Shown here piece by piece: positions 50,787-58,691 of a stretch of DNA of 64,000 nucleotides (its first letter is position 1; each line of letters opens with the position of its first letter). The notes under the pieces are model-generated. The model worked only from the letters and a program-made list of their open reading frames with translations. It did not search any database and had not been told where the DNA came from. The position numbers and the translations under genes are program-made. This stretch comes from Azotimanducus chitobiosivorans. GTDB taxonomy: Bacteria > Pseudomonadota > Gammaproteobacteria > Pseudomonadales > Azotimanducaceae. The DNA is taken from positions 1,364,001 to 1,428,000 of the forward strand of contig OZ241339.1 of the NCBI GenBank assembly GCA_965200235.1. Direction: 5' to 3'.

Positions 50787-50806
50787 ACGTGCGAGCGACA
50801 CGCTGC

Positions 50807-50840
50807 GAGGTCGCTGTAGCAAAATTGCAGATCGAAGTGA
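50807..50840. repeat. ~30-bp recurring motif, copy 1
   Basis: GAGGTCGCTGTAGCAAAATT followed by GCAGATCGAAGTGA. Related copies lie at 52403-52426 and 52460-52492, on either side of the broken ATPase gene's far end. The origin is unclear: it could be recombination scars or a family-specific intergenic motif. Confidence 0.55.
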
Positions 50841-50862
50841 CTGGGAGGTGACTTTTCGCCAA

Positions 50863-50907
50863 TAATCCTTGAAAATACAGACTTTCATTATAGATTTTCA
50901 AGGATTA
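50863..50907. promoter_or_regulatory. 14-bp perfect inverted repeat downstream of the giant gene
   Basis: TAATCCTTGAAAAT (50863-50876) and ATTTTCAAGGATTA (50894-50907) are perfect complements separated by 17 bases. It lies 76 bases after the giant gene's stop and just before the ATPase remnant. It lacks the GC-rich stem and U-run of a standard terminator, so it could be a weak terminator, an operator or an element end. Confidence 0.55.
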
Positions 50908-50963
50908 CGAACCAGTTCATTCCGAGGTCCGTCGCCGCGCAGCGGATTCAGGAGAGCTTTTCC

Positions 50964-51659
50964 GTGCATCCTGTTGTCGCGCTAACAGGGCCGAGACAAT
51001 GTGGTAAAACGACACTCGCACAGTCTCTCGCGCGCGAAGATTCCCCTGCCACGTACTTTGATTTGGAAGCGGCGGTTGACAGAAGACAACTCGAACATCC
51101 AGAACGAACGCTCGGTCAGCTGAAAGGCTTGGTCGTGATTGATGAAGTGCAGCGCCTGCCGCATCTGTTCGAGACGCTCAGGCCGCTCGTCGACCGAAGC
51201 ACGAATCTCGCGAGGCTCTTGCTGCTTGGCAGCGCCTCGCCGCAACTCGTGAAAGGTGTGTCGGAGTCACTTGCCGGTCGAGTCGGACTTGTTGACATGA
51301 CAGGATTCTCTCTCTCCGAGGCTGGCGCGTCAGCGTGGCGCGAGCTTTGGTTGCGGGGAGGCTTTCCACGCTCATTCCTCGCATCTGACTTGGCCGCGTC
51401 AATGCGATGGAGAGAAAGTTTCGTATCAACGTTTTTGGAAAGAGACATGCAGCAGCTCGGCATCACAATCCCGTCTGAAACCCTGAGGCGATTTTGGACA
51501 ATGATTGCCCACTATCATGGACAGGTCTGGAACGCGGCCGAGTTTGCTCGTGCGCTCGGCGCTTCTCAGGCAACCGCTCGAAGATACTTGGATGTGCTCG
51601 CGGGCGCTTTCATGATTCGGGTGCTGCCCCCTTGGTTCGAAAATCTCAAGAAACGCTAG
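50964..51659 (+). pseudogene. DUF4143-type AAA ATPase, 5' part (interrupted)
   Basis: 231 residues from a GTG. Walker A is in GPRQCGKTT (residues 9-17), Walker B in LVVIDEVQRLP, a sensor-like LLLLGSASPQL follows, and the C-terminal part reads FLERDMQQLGI and LDVLAGAFMIRVLPPWFENL. This is the ATPase plus the start of the DUF4143 region, normally a ~380-400-residue cytosolic protein of unclear function. The frame is open upstream to 50841 and encodes a family-like N-terminus (NQFIPRSVAAQRIQESFS), but no ATG, GTG or TTG is there, so the native start may also be lost. The stop at 51657-51659 is made at the insertion point of the 306-bp element. Confidence 0.85.
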
Positions 51660-51965
51660 TGTCCTGTCCCATAAATAAGTGTGGATTCAGCGCGCAGGAG
51701 AAGGGCTGTGGCAAGGCGCGTTCCGCAGGCAATACTTTGCCGTATTGCCAAGGGACGCAACGCGGCCACAGCCCTTCTCCTGCGCGCCCTTCGGGAGTGG
51801 GCACAATCGCCGACCGACATTCTTGCGAGGGTGCCCCTCGCGCCTTCTGGCTGAGGGCTCCGTTGCAGCCCTTGGCAATATGCCCGATATTCCCTGCGGA
51901 CTGCGCCTTGCCGTCGGCGATTGTGCCCACTCTGAACCACACTTATTTATGGGACAGGACACTAG
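51656..51965. mobile_element. MITE-like non-autonomous element inserted in the ATPase gene
   Basis: A 306-bp insertion (310 bp counting both CTAG ends) with 29-bp perfect terminal inverted repeats at 51656-51684 and 51937-51965, each starting with CTAGTGTCCTGTCCC from its own end. CTAG may be the target duplication; the same bases also allow a 2-bp TA duplication. The inside is two large hairpins. One has 22-bp arms 51691-51712 and 51765-51786, with further small palindromes in the loop. The other has 18-bp arms 51797-51814 and 51913-51930. No transposase is encoded, and the short frames inside look like by-products of the palindromes. Probably mobilised in trans. Confidence 0.85.
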
Positions 51966-52388
51966 GTCAAAGCGCCAAAAATCTACATCAAGGACTCTGG
52001 AATTCTTCACAACTTACTCGATCTCGGTTCAGAGAGAGCCGTTGCCGGGCATCCGAAAGCGGGCGCGTCATTTGAAGGATTTGCGATCGAGCAACTGCTG
52101 ACAGCGATGGAACGTCCAAACGCATATTATTGGGCAACCCACGCAGGCGCAGAAATTGACCTTGTCGTATTTCGCGGTGCGAAGCGTTTCGGCTTTGAAT
52201 GCACGATGTCCGATGCGCCCGGCACGACCCGCTCAATGCGCGCGGCGCTCGATTCCTTGCGGCTCGACCACATCTGGATTCTCTATCGGGGAGATCAGGC
52301 CTACGCCTTGGACGCTCGAATCTCCGCACTGCCTATTTCGCGGATTCCGGAGGTCATCGACGAAATGGAGGATCGAGACACACATTAG
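51966..52388 (+). pseudogene. DUF4143-type AAA ATPase, 3' part
   Basis: The protein resumes in the same frame right after the element: VKAPKIYIKDSGILHNLL, then ASFEGFAIEQLL, ATHAGAEIDLVV and GFECTMSD, ending with a TAG at 52386-52388. The IYIKDSG and EIDLVV motifs are typical of the DUF4143 C-terminal (nuclease-like) domain. With the 5' part it makes a near-complete family member. Deleting the element plus one CTAG would leave an in-frame TAG at the junction, so simple excision would not obviously restore the gene. Confidence 0.82.
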
Positions 52389-52566
52389 GCGCCTGCGCTA
52401 CAGGAAGTCGTGACAGCAAAATTCGATCCTGTCGCTCGGCATCCTGACGGCCCGCCGCGAAGTCGCTTTCGCAAACTTGCAGACTGAAGTTATGTTATAT
52501 TTCATGTATGAAAGCTTCTCGCAATTGATTTCCGGCGGGACGCTTCCGACAGAAAACTTCTAGCAA
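52389..52566. other. intergenic region with autotransporter-gene remnant
   Basis: Contains copies 2 and 3 of the ~30-bp motif (52403-52426, 52460-52492). Between them is a 34-base segment (52428-52461) that matches the end of the giant gene (50696-50729) with two differences. A small palindrome (TTTCAT-GT-ATGAAA, 52500-52513) lies about 55 bases before the second autotransporter start. I could not assign a clear promoter. Confidence 0.6.
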
Positions 52567-55500
52567 ATGGCCCCAGTTATGGATAACTCCAAGGAAATGG
52601 CGCATCCGGCAATAGCCAAAATTGGCTCGGAGCGCACCCTCAATTCCCTCCCCTGCCCTAGTGCTCCGTCAAAGCGTCTCGTGCGTCAGTGGCTGAGCTT
52701 TACTCATATGCCGGCCGCGGCGTTCGTCTTGGCAGCCTTGGTCGCGGCGCCGAGCTCATTTGCGCAAGTCCCGCCCCGCTGCGAGGCGGGCAGCCTGCCA
52801 GAAGCGACCACCCCGAACGCCGAGAAGGTCGAGGGCGAAATTCTCACCTTCAACGCGCAGCTGAGTTGTCTGCCGCCTGAGGGCTCCGAATCCTCGTTCC
52901 GATACCGCGTGAAGGGGATCACCGCCACCAAAGACATCGACTTCGTACCAGTCGGGAGAAACCAGAACGTGAACGACCTGCGAGCAGTCTTTCCAAGCAG
53001 TGGATTGTGGGGGAGGCGTGTTCTTCAGAAGATTCAAATGCGCACCAGAACGGACTCTCTGAACGAAGGCGATGAAACCTTCCAAGTGGAGTTCTATGAT
53101 CCCGTCGGACTGACACTCGCGAACACGAGCGCGACCGGCACCATCAGGGACAAGCCAGTGAAACCCACCATCATGCTGGTTACGCCACTCGCTGCAAACC
53201 CCCAAGACAGACCGGTCAGAAACGAAGGCGGGGACATTATCTTTCGTCTCTATGCCACGCCGGACCCAGCGAAGCCGCTTGATGTGCATGTCACGATCTC
53301 GCAAACCGGCGCATTCGCACCCGCGCGATTCGTCGGCCGCAAGACCTTCACGCTCAATGACCGAGGTGAGTACAGGATCATCATCCCGACCACCGACAAC
53401 GCAACCAACGACCTTGACGACGTCATCACCGCCACGTTGGAACCGAGTTCGAACTACAACATCGACAGCCGTGCCGCATCGGCAAGTGTCGGCGTGATCG
53501 ACAATGACCCGCCTGCGGTGGGCATCAGTGCAGGCGCATCAACCAGCGCAGGCATGGATGCCACCTTCACGTTCACCGCCAACCCGAAGCCCGCAGATGA
53601 CTTGCGGGTGGATGTCGATGTGAGCGCGACTGGCGGCGCCGCCGCGAGCGGAGAGAGCGGGCGGCGAGTCGTGACCATCGGCAGGAACGGACAAGGCACG
53701 TTGCGCGTTGGCACCGTCGATGCGGGCAATGGCGCGGGCGGCGTGATCACAGCGACGCTCGTCCGAGGCACGCGCTACACATTGCAAGGGTCGGGTGTGG
53801 CTCAAGTGGACGTATCGGGTGTCGGTGGCACGCCAACCCCGAAAGTGGAGATCACGGCGAGCGGCGGCATTGACGAAGGCGAGACCGCACGGTTTTCGCT
53901 GAGTGCGAACCCGCCCCCGGCATCGAGCCTCGTGGTGTGGGTCGATGTCGTCGAGAACGGACGCTTCGCCGCAAGCGGACAGACTGGCAGACGTAGCGTC
54001 ACGATCGGTACCGATGGCACGGGCACGCTGAGCGTGAATACCGTCATCGACGACCGCGACGAGGCCGATGGCGACATTACCGCACGGGTGGTCAGCGGTG
54101 ATGGCTATGCGCCCGGCACCGCTGCCTCTGCGACTGTGCGGGTCACCGATGGCGGTGCGCCGACCTCTATCGTCACGATTTCCGCGGCAACGCTCAGGAT
54201 CGGAGAGGGCGATCTTGCCACCTTCGATCTCGAGGCGGTGCCAGCGCCGCAGAGCAATTTGCGGGTAGCGGTCGATATCGCGTCGAGAGGTGGGTTTGCA
54301 GACCCGAATCAAACTGGCCGGCGCTTTGTCACCATCCACACCGATGGCCACGGATCGGTCAGCGTGCTCACTGTGTCGAACGGCGAGGACGATCCCGACG
54401 GATACATCACCGCGACCCTCGCCAAGGTCGGTGAGCGTTATTCGCTCGGCTCGTCCAAAAGCGCCCGCGTCGATGTGACCGATGGCGGCGCGCCAATTCC
54501 AACCGTCACGGTCGCGCCTGCTTCCACCTCACCGCTGCAAGAGGGCGATACAGCCGTCTTCACCTTGCGCGCGAACCCGGCGCCAGCAGCTGCGATCAAT
54601 GTGCGGGTAGGCATCAGCGAGACTGGCGACTACACCGCCGCAGGGCAGACCGGCTCTCGACTCGTGACCATCGGCACCGACGGCACCGGCACGCTCAATA
54701 TCGCCACCGAGCGCGACAACGTGAACGAGCGCGATGGCACCATCAGCATCCGCCTTGAAGTGGGCGACGCGTATCAACTCGGCGTCGCGTCTAGGGCGAG
54801 TATTGATGTGAGCGACGGCGACGCGCCAATACCGGCGGTCGGTATCAGCGCTGGTGCCGCCATCGTTGAAGGCGGCAGCGCACGCTTCACGCTAAGTGCC
54901 GAGCCAGCCCCGCAACGCGCGTTTGAGGTGACTGTCGATGTCTCCGACCTCGGCGACGTGCTCAATACCGCTGACACCGGCGCGAAAGTCGTGACCATCG
55001 ACGCCGACGGCACGGCAACGCTGCGCTTCGACACGCTGACCGATGGCGACCACGATGGCGGGTCGATCAGCGTCCGCGTGCAGAGCGGCCTCGGCTATAC
55101 GCTCGTTTCGCCGGGGGTGGCCACCGTCAATGTGAGTGACGCCGACAATCCCGAGGACGGCGGTCTGCCCGTGCCAATCATCAGCATCTGGACACCCTCC
55201 GACATCCTGGAGGGCGACAGCGCCACCTTTATCCTCACTGCGAATCCGCTGCCGTCCGCCGCGCTCGATGTGCGCGTCCAGGTGACGGAGTCGGGTCAGT
55301 ATGCCGCTTCCGGGCAAACGGGCTCACGCCAGTTGACGATCGGCACGGATGGCGTCGGCACCTTGCGCGTGGTGACCGAACGGGACGGCGTGGACGAGGA
55401 GGACGGCGAGATCAGCGTCGTGCTAGCCGCTGGCGACGGCTATCAGTTCGGTGATTCTTCAGAGGCCAGCGTGAACGTCAGCGACGGGGCGCCGTTCAGG

Positions 55501-58500
55501 CCGCGCGTGCGCGTCGTTCCCGGTGCCAATGTATTCGAGGGCGAGCGCGCAAGCTTCACGCTGCAAGCGATCCCGACACCGCAAACCAGCCTTGATGTAA
55601 CCGTTGATATCAGCGAGATTGGCGGCGCGGTCGAAGCTGGCGAAACCGGCGAACGGGTAGTGACCATCGGTGCGGACGGCACCGCAACCCTGCTGTTCGA
55701 AACACTACCGGATGCCGATTCCAAGCACGGATGGATCACCGTGCGTGTGGCATCCGGTACGGGCTACGCCCCCGGCGCGGCGGCATCGGCCGTGTTGAAG
55801 GTCATTGATGACGATACGCCGCCGCTGCTGGTCGACATCACGCCCGGCTCGACAATCATTGAAGGCGAACTTGCGCTCTTCACGCTGACTGCGTACCCAG
55901 CGCCGGCAGCCGACTTGCTGGTCGACCTCGCCGTCACCGAAATCGGCGAATTCCTGACCGACGCGCAGTCCTATTCCGCCACCATCAAGGCTGGCGAAAC
56001 CACTGGACTGCTTCAGGTCGCCACCATTGACGATCAGCAGGATGAGTCGGATGGTCTCATCCTCGTCGAAGTGATAGACGGCAAGACGCACGAGGGCACC
56101 GCATACGGAACAGTCGGGTTGCGTGTGAGGGACAATGACGTTGCCGAGGGCGGATTGTCGGTGTCGATCGCCGATGCGTCGCTCGCTGAAGGCGGCCGAG
56201 ATAGCGATGGCCGCATGCGTTTTGAGATCACCCTCAGCAGCCCGTCGGAAGAGACTGTGACGCTGCGCTACAACCTGTATGAGACGCCCGATGGCGCAGG
56301 CACTGCGAGCGCGGATGTCGGCGCGGACGTGACCCTGTGGAGCACGGACCGGGTCGAGTTTGCGCCCGGCGAAACTGTTGCGTATGCCGATGTTCGCATC
56401 GTCGATGACGGCGAGGAAGAGAAGACGCCTGAGACCTTTGGCGTCAGGATCACCGAAGTGAGAGGCGCCGAAATCCTCGACGGCCTCGCGATTGGCACGA
56501 TACTGCCCGACCCCTTGGATGTGACACTTGACACGCCAGTGATCACTGTGTTCGCGCCGGCGGCCGTCACCGAAGGCGAAGACGCCACCTTCAAGCTCTT
56601 GGCCACGCCCCCATCGCGCGAAGACTTTGAGGTGACTATCAGCGTTGTCGATGCCGCGCAGTCCGGAGAGCCAGGCGCCGATGGCGATTTTCTGGACGCG
56701 GCCGTTGAAGGCGTGCAAACGGTCGTCATTCAGGGCATCGGCAGTCAAGCCGCCACCGCCGAGGATTGGGTGCAGAACTTTGTCCTCAAGACTGTTGATG
56801 ACGACATCGATGAAGTTTCAGGGCCGGTCACGCTCGTGGTGCAGTCTGGCACCGGAGAAAGCTACTTGGCAGGCACGCCGAGCAGCGCATCGGTGATCGT
56901 GTACGACGACGACGGCGCGCCCGATCCTCTCCCCGCCGTGTCGGTGTCGGACGCGACCGCGAGTGAGTCGGACGGAGAGATCATCTTTGACGTGACCCTC
57001 AACAAGCCAGTGCCGCCTAAGGGCACGGCAAAAGTGAACTTCAGCACTATGAGTGGCACCGCGAGAGCGAGGGAGGATTACGTCATCGCATACGGCACGC
57101 TCACTTTTAGTGCGGGAGAGACCAGCAAGCAGATCACGGTGCAGCTGATCGACGATGACCACGACGATCCGGGCGAAACGTTCCGGTTGTTGCTCACGCG
57201 GCCGCAGGGGTTGACCTTCGCCGACCGTTTGGCGGTCGGCACGATCACAAATTCCGACCCCATGCCGCAAGCCTGGCTGGCGCGCTTCGGGCAGGCGGTT
57301 GCCGATCAGTCGTTGTCCGCGATCACAAGCCGCATCGACGCCAAACGAACGGCGGGTGTGGACGGCGTGGTGGCGGGCGGACCGTCACAGCGCGATCAAG
57401 GCGGACATGCGAGTACTTTCAGCGTGGGTGCCTTCGGTAGCGGCGCACCGCAGCAGTTCGGACACGCGCATTGGCTTGACCAGCCAGATCAGGCGCGACG
57501 GCCACGCTATCAAGGCGCATCGGGCGACTTCTCGCTCACCAGCGACAAAGGCGCGTCCGGGGGCAGCCTCGCCATCTGGAGCCGCGCCGCACACAATCGC
57601 TTTCAATCCGGTGGGCAAGATGCCGCGCTCAAAGGCGAAGTCACCACCGGAATGCTCGGCGCCGACTACGCGCGCGGCAAATGGCTGCTCGGTGTGGCGC
57701 TGACGCACAGCCGCGGCGAAGGCAGCTATGAGCGTGGACAGTCACTTTCCGTCGAATCGTCGCTCGGCGCGGCGATCCCTTATGCGGCCTACGAGTATTC
57801 CAACCGTTTGTCATTCTGGGGCGCGTTTGGCTACGGACGCGGCGACCTTGCGCTCACACAGCAATCAGCATCAGAGCGGACGATGCGCACCGACACCGAT
57901 TGGACGATGCAGGCGGCAGGCCTCAAGAGCGATGTGTTCTCGCCTGCAGGGCAACACACCGGGCCGAGCCTGTCGGTTGTCGCCGATGCGCTGCGCACCA
58001 CTACCAACTCTGACGACAGCATGGATCTCGCCGCCTCCGAAGCGGTAACGCAACGCATGCGACTCGGCCTTGAAGGCAGCTGGCACATGGCGATGCCGGG
58101 CGGCGGTCAACTGACGCCCGCACTCGAACTCGGTGTGCGCCGCGACCAAGGCGACGCACAGGAAGGGTTCGGTGTTGAAGTCGGCGCGGGTCTCGCATGG
58201 TCCGATCCGCTTCGCGGAATAGAGGTGAATGTGGAAGGTCGTCGACTCGTGAACCACGAATCGGATTCGGAAGCCGATCAGGGCATTTCCGCTGCCCTGT
58301 CATTCGACCCGAACCCGGCTTCGCAGCGCGGCCCTGTGTTCACCTTGCGACAGGACTTCGGCGGACGCGCATCCGGCGGACTCGACGCGATGTTCGCGGG
58401 CGAACCGATGGTGGCGCTTGCAGGCGCGCCGGCGACGAGCCGCTGGCAAGCTGAAGCGGCCTACGGCTTCCCTGTGTTCGGCGGTCGTTTTATCGGCAGC

Positions 58501-58680
58501 CCGCACATCGACTATGGATTCTCCGAGCTGGCGCGTGATTACAGCGTCGGCTGGCGCTTAGCGGCGGCGCAAGACGCGAACGCGCCTGACCTGTCGCTGC
58601 GCTTGCTCGCGAACCGCCATGAGCGGGCGCGCGAAGCGCCCGACCACGGCGTCGCTGTGGAACTCAGCCTACGCTGGTAG
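52567..58680 (+). CDS. second repeat-containing autotransporter (paralogue of the giant one)
   Basis: 2,037 residues. A long (~47-residue) N-region precedes the hydrophobic signal core (AAAFVLAALVAAPSSFA), with cleavage probably before QVPPRC. A Calx-beta-like unit follows. Then come about nine tandem units of ~105-110 residues (53.16-56.15 kb), each with EG..A.F.L.A.P.P near the start and VTIGTDGTGTL in the middle. Three further Calx-beta-like units lie between 56.15 and 57.25 kb. NSDPMPQAWLARFGQAVADQ and a ~390-residue beta-barrel ending VELSLRW complete it. The barrel and linker are clearly homologous to those of the giant protein; the passenger is of a different repeat type. The ATG at 52567 is the first in frame after a stop and has no good Shine-Dalgarno; 52708 is an alternative just before the signal core. 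Likely an outer-membrane adhesin. Confidence 0.88.
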   Translation: MAPVMDNSKEMAHPAIAKIGSERTLNSLPCPSAPSKRLVRQWLSFTHMPAAAFVLAALVAAPSSFAQVPPRCEAGSLPEATTPNAEKVEGEILTFNAQLSCLPPEGSESSFRYRVKGITATKDIDFVPVGRNQNVNDLRAVFPSSGLWGRRVLQKIQMRTRTDSLNEGDETFQVEFYDPVGLTLANTSATGTIRDKPVKPTIMLVTPLAANPQDRPVRNEGGDIIFRLYATPDPAKPLDVHVTISQTGAFAPARFVGRKTFTLNDRGEYRIIIPTTDNATNDLDDVITATLEPSSNYNIDSRAASASVGVIDNDPPAVGISAGASTSAGMDATFTFTANPKPADDLRVDVDVSATGGAAASGESGRRVVTIGRNGQGTLRVGTVDAGNGAGGVITATLVRGTRYTLQGSGVAQVDVSGVGGTPTPKVEITASGGIDEGETARFSLSANPPPASSLVVWVDVVENGRFAASGQTGRRSVTIGTDGTGTLSVNTVIDDRDEADGDITARVVSGDGYAPGTAASATVRVTDGGAPTSIVTISAATLRIGEGDLATFDLEAVPAPQSNLRVAVDIASRGGFADPNQTGRRFVTIHTDGHGSVSVLTVSNGEDDPDGYITATLAKVGERYSLGSSKSARVDVTDGGAPIPTVTVAPASTSPLQEGDTAVFTLRANPAPAAAINVRVGISETGDYTAAGQTGSRLVTIGTDGTGTLNIATERDNVNERDGTISIRLEVGDAYQLGVASRASIDVSDGDAPIPAVGISAGAAIVEGGSARFTLSAEPAPQRAFEVTVDVSDLGDVLNTADTGAKVVTIDADGTATLRFDTLTDGDHDGGSISVRVQSGLGYTLVSPGVATVNVSDADNPEDGGLPVPIISIWTPSDILEGDSATFILTANPLPSAALDVRVQVTESGQYAASGQTGSRQLTIGTDGVGTLRVVTERDGVDEEDGEISVVLAAGDGYQFGDSSEASVNVSDGAPFRPRVRVVPGANVFEGERASFTLQAIPTPQTSLDVTVDISEIGGAVEAGETGERVVTIGADGTATLLFETLPDADSKHGWITVRVASGTGYAPGAAASAVLKVIDDDTPPLLVDITPGSTIIEGELALFTLTAYPAPAADLLVDLAVTEIGEFLTDAQSYSATIKAGETTGLLQVATIDDQQDESDGLILVEVIDGKTHEGTAYGTVGLRVRDNDVAEGGLSVSIADASLAEGGRDSDGRMRFEITLSSPSEETVTLRYNLYETPDGAGTASADVGADVTLWSTDRVEFAPGETVAYADVRIVDDGEEEKTPETFGVRITEVRGAEILDGLAIGTILPDPLDVTLDTPVITVFAPAAVTEGEDATFKLLATPPSREDFEVTISVVDAAQSGEPGADGDFLDAAVEGVQTVVIQGIGSQAATAEDWVQNFVLKTVDDDIDEVSGPVTLVVQSGTGESYLAGTPSSASVIVYDDDGAPDPLPAVSVSDATASESDGEIIFDVTLNKPVPPKGTAKVNFSTMSGTARAREDYVIAYGTLTFSAGETSKQITVQLIDDDHDDPGETFRLLLTRPQGLTFADRLAVGTITNSDPMPQAWLARFGQAVADQSLSAITSRIDAKRTAGVDGVVAGGPSQRDQGGHASTFSVGAFGSGAPQQFGHAHWLDQPDQARRPRYQGASGDFSLTSDKGASGGSLAIWSRAAHNRFQSGGQDAALKGEVTTGMLGADYARGKWLLGVALTHSRGEGSYERGQSLSVESSLGAAIPYAAYEYSNRLSFWGAFGYGRGDLALTQQSASERTMRTDTDWTMQAAGLKSDVFSPAGQHTGPSLSVVADALRTTTNSDDSMDLAASEAVTQRMRLGLEGSWHMAMPGGGQLTPALELGVRRDQGDAQEGFGVEVGAGLAWSDPLRGIEVNVEGRRLVNHESDSEADQGISAALSFDPNPASQRGPVFTLRQDFGGRASGGLDAMFAGEPMVALAGAPATSRWQAEAAYGFPVFGGRFIGSPHIDYGFSELARDYSVGWRLAAAQDANAPDLSLRLLANRHERAREAPDHGVAVELSLRW
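53165..56150 (+). repeat. about nine tandem ~108-residue units in the second autotransporter
   Basis: Units begin near 53165, 53509, 53838, 54169, 54505, 54833, 55175, 55504 and 55840. The shared core is a TG-R-VTIGTDGTGTL strand pair followed by an acidic D-DG-I segment and an A.V.V.D end. DNA identity between units is visibly low, in contrast with the giant gene. Confidence 0.75.
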
Positions 58681-58691
58681 CTGATCATCGC

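Noticed and set aside
3951..50786. RTX-type, type I secreted adhesin
   Set aside because: No GGxGxDxxx nonapeptide runs were seen and no ABC exporter genes lie nearby, while a clear signal peptide and C-terminal beta-barrel are present.
51646..52010. Several overlapping ~95-110-codon frames inside the small insertion element
   Set aside because: They mirror each other on both strands because the DNA is a set of palindromes, and none resembles a transposase or other family.
52477..52501. TTGCAG ... TATATT as a sigma-70 promoter for the second autotransporter
   Set aside because: The spacing is only 13 bases, too short for a confident call.
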